A stretch of DNA of 64,000 nt from Microbacterium nanhaiense (GTDB lineage: Bacteria; Actinomycetota; Actinomycetes; Actinomycetales; Microbacteriaceae), in the NCBI RefSeq assembly GCF_014646015.1, contig NZ_BMMQ01000002.1:248277-312276 (forward strand), given 5' to 3'. A program made the position numbers and the translations under genes. The notes below the pieces were generated by a model. The model was not told where the DNA came from. It worked only from the letters and a program-made list of their open reading frames with translations, and did not search any database. Shown here piece by piece: positions 34,522 through 42,688 of this stretch (the first letter of the stretch is position 1; each line of letters opens with the position of its first letter).

Positions 34522-35082
34522 TCACTCGCCGATCGGTTCGCCCCAGGAGTCCACCGATTCGGATGTGTCGACGACGTATGCCTGGGGGTGACCGGGCAGG
34601 TACCGCACGACAAGCTGGCCGCCGCTCGAGATGAACGCGTCGCGGTCCGGGTACGTCGGCGGGGAGAAGAACGGCAGGCTGAGGGTGTACGTCTCGCCGT
34701 CCTCCGCAACGAACTGCACGGCGTTGCTGAGACCGTCGGTCTGCGTCGCGAGGGCCTGCTCACCGTTGTTGTGGATGTAGGCGCGGGTGATCGGGCCGAA
34801 GACGAGGCTCGCGATGGCGATCGCGAGGCCCGAGAGAACGACGAGCGAGAGCAACCGGAAGAACCACGACTGGAGCGCCGCCGCGATTCGCGCGGCGGCC
34901 GGCACATCCGTGGGTGCCTGGCCGCGCTCGGCGCGCAGCTCCGCCAGCCGTGAGCGGCGCGGACCCTTTCTGAGGGCGAGCCCGATGAGTCCGAAGCTCG
35001 AGAATGCACCCAGGAAGACCATCTCGTAGGCGTGCGTCGCGGGGAAGTTCACGAGCCAGATGAGGGTGTCGAGAATGTTCAT
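34522..35082 (-). CDS. Membrane protein of unknown function
   Basis: A 186-residue protein with helices near 18-38 and 75-97, a basic loop between them (RKGPRRSRLAELRAER) and a C-terminal domain of about 85 residues rich in beta structure (VRYLPGHPQAYVVDTS). No family is recognised. It overlaps the upstream membrane-protein gene by four bases, so the two proteins are made together. The C-terminal domain resembles, by eye, the repeated domains in that partner. Confidence 0.72.
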   Translation of the reverse strand: MNILDTLIWLVNFPATHAYEMVFLGAFSSFGLIGLALRKGPRRSRLAELRAERGQAPTDVPAAARIAAALQSWFFRLLSLVVLSGLAIAIASLVFGPITRAYIHNNGEQALATQTDGLSNAVQFVAEDGETYTLSLPFFSPPTYPDRDAFISSGGQLVVRYLPGHPQAYVVDTSESVDSWGEPIGE

Positions 35083-35885
35083 GCGAGCGACTCCTGGCGC
35101 TGAATCGTCATGTGGACGAGATCGGGGCGAGACGGTTCGTACATCGCGAAGACGGGAGAACCCACCTGCGCGTGCGAGAGGGCCTCGGGGTGGAGGAAGA
35201 CGGTCGAATCGACCTCGAAGTGGTCGGATCCGTCGGACGGCATGACGAGCAGGCGCGCCGTGACCTGAACCTGGCCCGCCTTGCGCTCACCGGTCGGGCG
35301 AAGCTCGAGCACGCTCGCGGGCTCGGAGATGCCGCGGGTGCGCGCGCCGATGAGCTCCGGCGGGATCAGGCCGTGCGAGATGCGCCACCGCAGCATCGTC
35401 TGCTCGACCTCTCGAGACCCGGGATCCGCGAGCGCGACGCGGTCGGGGTTTCCTTCTCGGTAGGTTACGGCGAGCATTCCGCCCGGCTGAAGATGGGCGG
35501 CCTCGGGGCCGCTCACGAGCTGCTTGATGCTCGACACGAACGAGTCGCCCTCGACGGGTTCGACCTCGAGGAAGATCTCATACTGCGGCACATCGTTGAC
35601 GGTGAGCCCCGTGCGGCGCACCTCGATGATCGTCGCCGGTGCGATCGCCTCCGGGCCGCCGCCGCGGCGCGCGGATGGCCCGGACGCGCCGGTGAATGAC
35701 CCGAAGGTCATCATGATGCCCCAGGCGACGCCCGCGATGAGGAAGGACACATCGACCTCGCCGATGTCGCCGACGAAGGGGAAGATCGACGTCGTCTGGT
35801 CGCGTGAGAACAGGGTCTCGTAGATCCGGATGAGCAGGAAGCCGCTGAGCGCGAGCCATGCGAGGCGGAAGATCCAGGTGAACAT
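35079..35885 (-). CDS. Membrane protein with two related extracytoplasmic or cytoplasmic beta domains
   Basis: A 268-residue protein with two N-terminal helices (about 5-20 and 45-65), then two similar modules. The first contains APATIIEVRRTGLTVND and GGMLAVTYREGNPDRV; the second contains PASVLELRPTGERKAG and GSPVFAMYEPSRPDLV. Each resembles the small beta domain found in many membrane proteins of unknown function in this group. It is the first gene of a two-gene operon. The partner encoded downstream has one such module. Confidence 0.72.
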   Translation of the reverse strand: MFTWIFRLAWLALSGFLLIRIYETLFSRDQTTSIFPFVGDIGEVDVSFLIAGVAWGIMMTFGSFTGASGPSARRGGGPEAIAPATIIEVRRTGLTVNDVPQYEIFLEVEPVEGDSFVSSIKQLVSGPEAAHLQPGGMLAVTYREGNPDRVALADPGSREVEQTMLRWRISHGLIPPELIGARTRGISEPASVLELRPTGERKAGQVQVTARLLVMPSDGSDHFEVDSTVFLHPEALSHAQVGSPVFAMYEPSRPDLVHMTIQRQESLA

Positions 35886-35976
35886 GCTTCGAGCGTATCG
35901 AGCGCGTTCGGCTCCCGATCACGGGTTCATCGGTCGCCTGCGATGGCGCGAAGGGCGGCCCGAGCGGCCCGCGTGG

Positions 35977-35998
35977 TTAGGCCGCCCTAAGCTCACCT
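35977..35998 (+). promoter_or_regulatory. Possible DtxR/IdeR-like iron box before the siderophore-interacting protein gene
   Basis: TTAGG-CCGC-CCTAA is followed by GCTCACCT. Parts match the DtxR/IdeR consensus TTAGGTTAGGCTAACCTAA (about 12 of 19 bases when aligned at the left end), but the palindrome arms are closer together than normal. It lies eight bases before the first ATG of a gene of iron metabolism, which makes iron control plausible. Confidence 0.35.
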
Positions 35999-36006
35999 GT
36001 GCGACG

Positions 36007-36879
36007 ATGGCATCGATGACTGAGCAGAAGAGGCGGCGGCCGCAATACGTGTTCCAGGTTGTCGGGACGGAACCCGTCATGCCGCACATGGTGCGCGTGC
36101 TGTTCGGCGGCTCCGGTTTCGATGACTTCGTGGGTGAGATGGCGGAGCGGGGGACCACCGACACGTACGTGAAGATCATGTTCGCGAAACCCGAGCTCGG
36201 TCTGATCCCGCCCTACGATCTCGACGAGCTCCGGGGCCGCCTGGCTCCCGAGGACATGCCGGCGCAGCGTACCTACACGATCCGCAAGGTCGATCATGCG
36301 GCGCGCGTCATCGCCATCGATTTCGTCACGCACGGTGACACGGGCATCGCGGGTCCCTGGGCGGAGCGGGCGAGGATCGGCGACGAGATCGTCTTTTCGA
36401 GCCCCGGCGGCGGCTATGCGCCGAGCCCGGAGGTCGACGAGCACTTCCTGCTCGGCGACGAGTCGGCGCTCCCCGCCATCGCCGCGGCGATCGAGAGCCT
36501 CCCGCGCGCCGCGCGCGGGCGAGCGTACATCGAGGTGGAATCTGCGGACGACGAGATCGCGATCGACGCTCCGGAGGGCGTGGAGGTGTTCTGGCTCCAC
36601 CGCGACGGGGCGACGTATGGTTCGGTCATGATCGCGGCGGTCGAGGCGCTCGCGCCACCGAGCGGCTCCGTCGACGTCTTCGCCCACGGAGAGCGAAGCG
36701 CGATGAAGCGGCTGCGCCCCCTCATCCACAACGAATGGGGCATTCCGCGATCGCGTATGTCGTACTCCGCGTACTGGGCAGCGGGCCGCAACCACGATGC
36801 GTTCCAGGCGGAGAAACGCACCCCCGTCGGGCAGATCTTCGATGCCGAGCCGGCCGCCCCGCCGATCTGGCGGGCGTGA
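36007..36879 (+). CDS. Siderophore-interacting protein (FAD-dependent ferric-siderophore reductase)
   Basis: A 290-residue ViuB/SIP-family flavoprotein that reduces ferric siderophores to release iron in the cytoplasm. The FAD-binding motif RTYTIRKVD (Arg-x-Tyr-Thr) and GPWAERARIGDEIVFSSPGG are present, then LGDESALPAIAAAIES and the C-terminal YSAYWAAGRNHDAF of the SIP domain. The start may be 36007 or the ATG nine bases later. No siderophore transporter genes are adjacent. Confidence 0.9.
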   Translation: MASMTEQKRRRPQYVFQVVGTEPVMPHMVRVLFGGSGFDDFVGEMAERGTTDTYVKIMFAKPELGLIPPYDLDELRGRLAPEDMPAQRTYTIRKVDHAARVIAIDFVTHGDTGIAGPWAERARIGDEIVFSSPGGGYAPSPEVDEHFLLGDESALPAIAAAIESLPRAARGRAYIEVESADDEIAIDAPEGVEVFWLHRDGATYGSVMIAAVEALAPPSGSVDVFAHGERSAMKRLRPLIHNEWGIPRSRMSYSAYWAAGRNHDAFQAEKRTPVGQIFDAEPAAPPIWRA

Positions 36880-36906
36880 ACAGCTCGCACGGGTAGCCTG
36901 GAGCGC

Positions 36907-38202
36907 ATGGCTGACGAGCAACTCCCGGAGGTCGTGCGAATCGCGCGCGACCTCATCCGCATCGACACGACCAACTACGGCGGAGGCCGCTCGAAGGGCG
37001 AGCGCGAGGCCGCCGAGTACGTCGGCGCATTCCTCGAGAGCCTCGGCCTCGAGCCCGAGTACTACGAGCCGATCGAGCGCCGCACCAACGTCATGGCGCG
37101 CGTGCCGGGCAAGAATCGCGACAAGCCGGCCCTCGTTCTCCACGGCCACCTCGATGTCGTCCCCGCGGTCGCCGACGATTGGTCGGTGGATCCGTTCGCG
37201 GGCGAGATCAGGGACGGGCTGCTCTGGGGTCGCGGATCCGTCGACATGAAGAACATGGACGCCATGATCCTCGCGTCCGTCGCGGACCTCATCCGCCGCG
37301 GTGAACAGCCGGAGCGCGACCTCATCCTCGTCTTCTTCGCCGACGAAGAGAACGGCGGCGTCGAGGGATCCGGTCTCGTCGTCAAGGACAAGCCCGAGTG
37401 GTTCCGCGGCGCCACCGAGGCGCTCAGCGAGGTCGGCGGCTACTCGATCCCGGTGGGGGACAAGAGTGCCTACCTCCTCCAGGTCGGCGAGAAGGCGCTC
37501 ATGTGGATCACGCTGCGGGCGCGCGGTCGCGCGGGCCACGGCAGCCGCGTGCACCCCGACAACGCCATCACCCGGCTTGCGGCCGCCATCGAGAAGATCG
37601 GCACGATCAGCTGGACCGTGGAGCTCACCGACACGACGCGCGCGCTCCTCGACGGCATGCGCGGCGTCTGCGGATCCGACACGACGGATCCCGACGAGCT
37701 CGCGGCACTCGCGGGCCCCGCCGAGGCCTTCCTCGCCTCGACCTGGCGCACGACGACGAACCCCACCGGTCTGACAGCGGGCTACAAGCACAACGTCATC
37801 CCGGACGCCGCCGAGGCGACCGTCGACGTGCGCGTGTTGCCCGGCACGGAGGACCGCGTGCTCGCCGAGATTCAGCAGATCGTCGGCGACGACATCGAGA
37901 TCGGCATGTTCCACCGCGACATCGGCCTCGAGGTGCCCTTTGAGGGCGCCCTCGTCGAGGCGATGGTCGGCGCGCTGGAGAAACACGACCCCGGCGTGCC
38001 CGTCCTGCCCTACCTCCTCGGCGCCGGCACCGACAACAAGGCTCTGGCGACCATCGGCATCACGGGCTACGGCTTCGCGCCGCTCAAGCTGCCGCGCGAG
38101 CTCGACTTCACCGGAATGTTCCACGGCGTCGACGAGCGAGTGCCGCTCGACGCCCTCGTCTTCGGCCAGCGGGTGCTGACCGACCTGATCCGCACGTACT
38201 GA
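36907..38202 (+). CDS. M20/M25/M40 family metallopeptidase
   Basis: A 431-residue cytoplasmic zinc hydrolase of the ArgE/DapE/CPG2 group. Ligands and catalytic residues are visible: His81 in HGHLDVV, Asp113 in GRGSVDMK, Glu147/Glu148 in ADEENGG, and a C-terminal His in GMFHGVDE. Such proteins cleave dipeptides or N-acyl amino acids; the substrate is unknown. The ATG is seven bases after TAGCCT (36894-36899), suggesting a leaderless message. uppP follows 18 bases later and may be co-transcribed. Confidence 0.9.
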   Translation: MADEQLPEVVRIARDLIRIDTTNYGGGRSKGEREAAEYVGAFLESLGLEPEYYEPIERRTNVMARVPGKNRDKPALVLHGHLDVVPAVADDWSVDPFAGEIRDGLLWGRGSVDMKNMDAMILASVADLIRRGEQPERDLILVFFADEENGGVEGSGLVVKDKPEWFRGATEALSEVGGYSIPVGDKSAYLLQVGEKALMWITLRARGRAGHGSRVHPDNAITRLAAAIEKIGTISWTVELTDTTRALLDGMRGVCGSDTTDPDELAALAGPAEAFLASTWRTTTNPTGLTAGYKHNVIPDAAEATVDVRVLPGTEDRVLAEIQQIVGDDIEIGMFHRDIGLEVPFEGALVEAMVGALEKHDPGVPVLPYLLGAGTDNKALATIGITGYGFAPLKLPRELDFTGMFHGVDERVPLDALVFGQRVLTDLIRTY

Positions 38203-38220
38203 TCACCAGAAAGACCCCGA

Positions 38221-39072
38221 ATGCACATCATCGAGGCCATCATCCTCGGGCTCGTGCAGGGACTCACGGAGTTCCTGCCGATCTCGTCGAGCGCGCACAT
38301 CCGCATCGTCGGCGTGCTCCTTCCCTCACAGGCCGACCCGGGCGCGACCTTCACCGCCATCACCCAGATCGGCACCGAGCTCGCCGTTCTCGTCTACTTC
38401 TGGGCGAAGATCGTGCGGATCGTCAAGCAGTGGGCGCTGTCGCTCGCGGGCAAGGTCCCGCGCAACGACCCGGAGGCGCGCATGGGCTGGTTGGTCATCG
38501 TTGCGTCGATCCCGATCGGGATCCTCGGCTACACCCTGCAGGACTACATCCGGGAACCGTTCCGCAACCTGTGGCTCGTCGCGGCGGTGCTGATCGTCTT
38601 CGGCCTCATCCTGGGCGCGGCCGACCGCTTCAGCGCCCGGAAGCTCGAAGAAGCCGACGTCACCTACCCGCAGGGCATCACGATCGGCGTGGCACAAGCC
38701 CTCGCCCTCGTCCCCGGCGTGTCGCGATCGGGTGCCACGACGACAGCGGCGCGACTGTTCGGGTTCAAGCGCACCACGGCGGCCGAGTTCTCATTCCTGA
38801 TGGCGATTCCCGCGGTGCTCGGCTCGGGCCTGTTCGAGGTCGTCCACGGCCTCGAGAGCGCAGACCCTGGCCCGTACGGCTGGAGCGGAACGATCGTCGC
38901 CACGATCGTCGCCTTCATCGTCGGCTGGGCCGTCGTGGCATACCTGATGCGCTACCTCGAGCGCGGAAGCTTCATGCCGTTCGTGATCTACCGCATCGCG
39001 CTCGGTGTGCTACTGATGATCCTGCTCGGCGCGGGGGTTCTGGATCCCTTCGCGAACTCCGCGGCGGCGTAG
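38221..39072 (+). CDS. uppP: Undecaprenyl-diphosphate phosphatase
   Basis: Integral membrane enzyme of 283 residues (BacA/UppP) that recycles the cell-wall lipid carrier by removing a phosphate. Both catalytic motifs are present: GLVQGLTEFLPISSSAH at the N-terminus and PGVSRSGATTTA in the middle. It also confers bacitracin tolerance when overexpressed in other species. It follows the M20 gene closely and ends at a strong terminator. Confidence 0.95.
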   Translation: MHIIEAIILGLVQGLTEFLPISSSAHIRIVGVLLPSQADPGATFTAITQIGTELAVLVYFWAKIVRIVKQWALSLAGKVPRNDPEARMGWLVIVASIPIGILGYTLQDYIREPFRNLWLVAAVLIVFGLILGAADRFSARKLEEADVTYPQGITIGVAQALALVPGVSRSGATTTAARLFGFKRTTAAEFSFLMAIPAVLGSGLFEVVHGLESADPGPYGWSGTIVATIVAFIVGWAVVAYLMRYLERGSFMPFVIYRIALGVLLMILLGAGVLDPFANSAAA

Positions 39073-39093
39073 CCGTCCGCGGGCGAAACACCC

Positions 39094-39141
39094 GAGACGA
39101 GAGGGGGCCGGATCCGCACGGATCCGGCCCCCTCTCGTCTC
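39094..39141. terminator. Bidirectional terminator after uppP
   Basis: A perfect 23-pair stem (39094-39116 with 39119-39141) has only CA between the arms. It overlaps the last two bases of the convergent PAC2 gene. Confidence 0.9.
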
Positions 39142-39982
39142 ATCCCTTCGGCGGGCGACCGTCGCGGAGGTACTTCTCGAAGGCCTGCGCGATCGCGTCG
39201 CCCGATGCCTCGGGGGAATCCCACGTGTCGCGCGCCTCCTCGAGCTGGTGGATGTAGTCGCGCATTTCGTCATCGTCGGCGGCCGCGGCGTCCACGGTCG
39301 CCTCCCAGGCCGCGGCCTCGGTGGGGAGGGATCCGAGCGGGATCTCGCGCCCGGTGATCTCGCCGATCCGCGCGAGCAGGGCGAGCGTCGCCTTCGGCGA
39401 CGGGGTCGTCCCCGCCACATAGTGCGGCACGCTCGCCCAGAGAGACAGCGTCGGAATGCCCGCGCGTTCGGTCGCGTCGGTCAGGACGCCCAGGATCCCG
39501 GTGGGGCCCTCGTAGCGGCTGCGGTCGATCTCGAGCTGGTTGCGCAGCAGATTGTTCTCGCTCGTCGCGTGCACGGCGATCGGGCGGGTGTGCGGCACGT
39601 CGCTCATCATCGCGCCCACGGCGATGACGCCGGTGATGTCCTCCGCGAGGAGCGCGTCGACGAACTCGCCCGTGAACCCGCGCCAGGCGCGCGCGGGCTC
39701 GACGCCGCGGATCGTCCAGAAGCCGTCGGCTGCGCCGGGCCGGTGCAGCGTCGCCTCGGGCCACTCGAGGTAGCGGCGCCCCTCTCCGTCCGTGCGCATG
39801 GCGGGGCGGGTGTACTGGTAGTCGAAGAAGAGCTCGGGGTCGACGGCCGCGACCTCGACCCCGGGGCTGGCCTTGCGCAGGATCGACACCGTCTGGGACG
39901 CGGCCTCGCCGGCATCGTTCCAGCCGTCGAATGCGGCGACCGCGATCCTCGGGCCGAGCGCCTGTTGAATGCTGTCGTCCAT
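39140..39982 (-). CDS. PAC2-family protein (proteasome assembly chaperone-like)
   Basis: A 280-residue cytoplasmic protein of the PAC2 family. The conserved start AVAAFDGWNDAGEAASQTV and middle SLWASVPHYVAG are typical of actinobacterial members. The family name comes from eukaryotic proteasome chaperones; the bacterial role is not settled. It lies beside the locus that normally carries proteasome genes but lacks them here. The ATG is six bases from TAGCCT on this strand, with GAAGG also present. Confidence 0.85.
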   Translation of the reverse strand: MDDSIQQALGPRIAVAAFDGWNDAGEAASQTVSILRKASPGVEVAAVDPELFFDYQYTRPAMRTDGEGRRYLEWPEATLHRPGAADGFWTIRGVEPARAWRGFTGEFVDALLAEDITGVIAVGAMMSDVPHTRPIAVHATSENNLLRNQLEIDRSRYEGPTGILGVLTDATERAGIPTLSLWASVPHYVAGTTPSPKATLALLARIGEITGREIPLGSLPTEAAAWEATVDAAAADDDEMRDYIHQLEEARDTWDSPEASGDAIAQAFEKYLRDGRPPKG

Positions 39983-40024
39983 CCTTCAAGGCTAACGGCA
40001 GGATGCTCCCCCTAGGCTGGTGCG

Positions 40025-40696
40025 GTGACTTCACTGGCTGGCCCGAAGGCCGTTCTCTGGGACATGGACGGCACGCTCGTCGACACCGAACCGTATTGGA
40101 TCGTCGGCGAGACGGCGCTCGTCGAACGCTTCGGCGGCACGTGGACCCACGAGGACGCGCTCGCCCTCGTCGGCAACGACCTGTCGAGTTCCGCCCGGAT
40201 CCTCCAGGGCGCGGGAGTCGACATGCCGGAGGAGGCGATCATCGAGCACCTCACGGACAGCGTGATCGAGCAGATCCGGGTGAAGGGCGTGCCGTTCCGC
40301 CCCGGGGCGCAGGCGCTGCTGCGAAGCCTGCGGGCCGCCGGTATCAAAACGGCGATCGTGACGATGTCGCGCCACCGTCTCGCCGAGCACGTCGCGGGGC
40401 TCATCGACTTCGACGCATTCGACGCGGTGCTCGGGGGCGACGACGTTCCGCGCCCCAAGCCGCACCCGGATCCGTACCTCGCCGGCGCGGACGCGCTCGG
40501 TGTCTCGATCGACGACTGCGTCGCGCTCGAGGATTCGCCGACCGGCCTGAGGTCGGCGGTCTCCTCGGGGGCCGTGTCGATCGGCGTACCGAACCTCGTC
40601 GCACTCGACGGCTACGGCGCTCACGAGATCTGGAACACCCTCGTCGGCCGCACGGCCGACGACGTCGCGCAGCTCTGGAAGGACACCCGCGCATGA
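40025..40696 (+). CDS. HAD-family hydrolase (beta-phosphoglucomutase-like)
   Basis: A 223-residue HAD subfamily IA enzyme with motif 1 DMDGTLVDTEP (Asp13 nucleophile, Asp15), a helical cap, motif 2 IVTMS, motif 3 Lys in RPKPHP and motif 4 ALEDSPTG. This is the pattern of small sugar or nucleotide phosphatases; the substrate is unknown. The GTG start is six bases after TAGGCT (40013-40018). Its stop overlaps the trmI start (ATGA). Confidence 0.88.
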   Translation: MTSLAGPKAVLWDMDGTLVDTEPYWIVGETALVERFGGTWTHEDALALVGNDLSSSARILQGAGVDMPEEAIIEHLTDSVIEQIRVKGVPFRPGAQALLRSLRAAGIKTAIVTMSRHRLAEHVAGLIDFDAFDAVLGGDDVPRPKPHPDPYLAGADALGVSIDDCVALEDSPTGLRSAVSSGAVSIGVPNLVALDGYGAHEIWNTLVGRTADDVAQLWKDTRA

Positions 40697-41694
40697 CCGC
40701 ACCCCGTGGCCCGTTCGTCTACGGCGATCGCGTTCAGCTGACCGACCCGAAGGGCAAGCTGCAGACGACCACCCTCGTCGAGGGCGGCGAACTGCACACC
40801 CACATCGGTGTGTTGCGTCACCGCGACATCGTCGGGCGCGAGGACGGATCCGTCGTCGAGAACAGCGAAGGTCACGAGTACCTGTGCCTGAGGCCGCTGC
40901 TGCGCGACTTCGTGATGTCGATGCCGCGCGGCGCCGCGATCGTCTACCCGAAGGACGCCGGACAGATCGTCTCACAGGCCGACATCTTCCCCGGTGCGGT
41001 CGTCGTGGAGGCGGGCGTGGGCTCAGGGGCCCTATCGATGTCGCTGCTGCGCGCGGTCGGATCCACCGGGACGCTGCACTCCTTCGAGCGCCGCCCCGAG
41101 TTCGCGGAGGTCGCGCAGGCGAACATCGAGACCTTCTTCGGCGGCATCCCGGAGCAGTGGCAGATTCACTACGGTGACCTCGCCGAGGCGCTGCCGCGCG
41201 ACATCGAGAACGGCACCGTCGACCGCGTCGTGCTCGACATGCTGGCGCCGTGGGAGGTGCTGCCCGCCGTCAGCGATGCCCTCATGCCCGGCGGCGTGGT
41301 GCTCTGCTACGTCGCGACCGCGACGCAGCTCAGCCGCGTGGCCGAGTTCATCCGTGGGCTTGGCGCGTTCACGGAGCCCGAATCGAGCGAGACAATGGTG
41401 CGCGGCTGGCACGTCGACGGACTCGCCGTGCGGCCCGATCACCGGATGGTGGGACACACCGGATTCCTCATCGTGGCGCGAAAGCTCGCCCCGGGATCCA
41501 TCACCCCGGAGGTCAAGCGGCGCGCGTCCAAGCGCAGCTACGGCGACCACGACGAGGAGATCTGGACCCCGGGATCCGTCGGCGATCGCGAGATCACCGA
41601 CAAGAACCTGCGCAAGCGGATCCGCGACGCCGAGAAGGCGGCGGCGGGCGCCCGCCGCGCCGCCGAGGCGCGCGGCGGCGAGCCGGTGGGCTGA
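40693..41694 (+). CDS. trmI: tRNA (adenine-N1-)-methyltransferase TrmI (m1A58)
   Basis: A 333-residue AdoMet enzyme that makes m1A58 in the T loop of tRNAs. N-terminal TrmI domain, then the Rossmann part with VVVEAGVGSGALSMSLLRAV (AdoMet loop), RRPEFAEVAQAN and DRVVLDMLAPWE. The C-terminal basic tail (about 270-333) is longer than in mycobacterial TrmI. It is coupled to the HAD gene by a four-base overlap. In most actinobacteria the mpa-dop-pup-prcBA-pafA genes follow; here an FKBP gene follows after 30 bases. Confidence 0.92.
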   Translation: MTAPRGPFVYGDRVQLTDPKGKLQTTTLVEGGELHTHIGVLRHRDIVGREDGSVVENSEGHEYLCLRPLLRDFVMSMPRGAAIVYPKDAGQIVSQADIFPGAVVVEAGVGSGALSMSLLRAVGSTGTLHSFERRPEFAEVAQANIETFFGGIPEQWQIHYGDLAEALPRDIENGTVDRVVLDMLAPWEVLPAVSDALMPGGVVLCYVATATQLSRVAEFIRGLGAFTEPESSETMVRGWHVDGLAVRPDHRMVGHTGFLIVARKLAPGSITPEVKRRASKRSYGDHDEEIWTPGSVGDREITDKNLRKRIRDAEKAAAGARRAAEARGGEPVG

Positions 41695-41724
41695 TCCATA
41701 TTTTCGGGACAGTAGACTGACCCG

Positions 41725-42660
41725 GTGCGTAAGACGACATCGGCAGTCACTGTTCTCGGCCTCGCCGCGCTCGCCCTGGTGGGGTGCGCGTCCACTCCGG
41801 AGACCCCCGCGGCCTGCGGTCGCGCCGAGGGTTCGAGCTCAGCGCTCGGCTCCGTGACGGTCGAGGGCGACTTCCTCACCGAGATGCCGACCATCACGGC
41901 GCCGACGCACTTCCACTCGACGGGCGTGCAGTATCGCGACCAGGTCGAGGGCGACGGCCCGATCGTGCTGTCCGATGCGCAGCCGGTGACGCTGAGCATC
42001 GACTTCGTCAACCCTGCGACGAAGGAGAGCGTGGCGCTCAATCCCGCACCCGCGATGACGATCGACGCCTGGCAGGACATGCTGCCCGGCCTCTCGGAGG
42101 CGCTCCAGTGCGCCGCGGAGGGCTCGCGCGTCATCGCGGCGCTCGGCGAGGACGGCATCAACGAAGAATTCGGTGCTCAGCTGCCCGCATACATCGCGAC
42201 CGACGGCAGCGACCTGGACCTCGGCGACGTCATCACGGTGATCGACGTGAACCGCGTGTACCTCCCGGCCGCCGACGGCTCGCTCGTGTACAACGCCGGC
42301 TCCGGCATGCCGAGCGTCGTGCGCGACGACACGGGAGTGCCGGGCATCACGATCCCGAGTTCGGCCGCGCCGAGCTCGCAGAAGACCGAAACCCTCATCG
42401 ACGGCGACGGCGAGGCGATCGCCGACGGCGACATCGTCACGGTGCACTACACGAGCGTGAACTGGTCGACATCGTCGGTCTCCTCGTCCACCTGGGACAC
42501 GGGCGCGCCCACCAGCGCGACGCTCGACCAGCTCCCCGATGGCTTTGAGAAGGCCCTCGAGGGCGCCTCCGTTGGGTCGCAGGTGATCACGGTCGTGCCG
42601 GCTGCGGGCGGGACCGCGACGGTCTCCGTCATCGACGTGTTGGGCATCGACAAGCCGTAA
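41725..42660 (+). CDS. FKBP-type peptidyl-prolyl isomerase lipoprotein
   Basis: A 311-residue secreted lipoprotein: signal peptide with lipobox LVGC (Cys21). The C-terminal domain (about 225-311) is FKBP-like with DGDIVTVHYTSVNW and FEKALEGASVGSQVITVVP; a more divergent similar domain covers about 65-175. It would assist folding outside the membrane. The GTG start is six bases after TAGACT (41713-41718). It lies where proteasome genes are usual, as FKBP genes do in related genomes. Confidence 0.87.
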   Translation: MRKTTSAVTVLGLAALALVGCASTPETPAACGRAEGSSSALGSVTVEGDFLTEMPTITAPTHFHSTGVQYRDQVEGDGPIVLSDAQPVTLSIDFVNPATKESVALNPAPAMTIDAWQDMLPGLSEALQCAAEGSRVIAALGEDGINEEFGAQLPAYIATDGSDLDLGDVITVIDVNRVYLPAADGSLVYNAGSGMPSVVRDDTGVPGITIPSSAAPSSQKTETLIDGDGEAIADGDIVTVHYTSVNWSTSSVSSSTWDTGAPTSATLDQLPDGFEKALEGASVGSQVITVVPAAGGTATVSVIDVLGIDKP

Positions 42661-42688
42661 CCGCCGCTCGCGGCCATAGGATGGCGGC

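Noticed and set aside
35977..38124. 715-codon minus-strand open frame opposite the siderophore-interacting and M20 genes
   Set aside because: It spans two convincing plus-strand genes, has the Val/Arg/Asp/Glu composition of a shadow frame and no motif.
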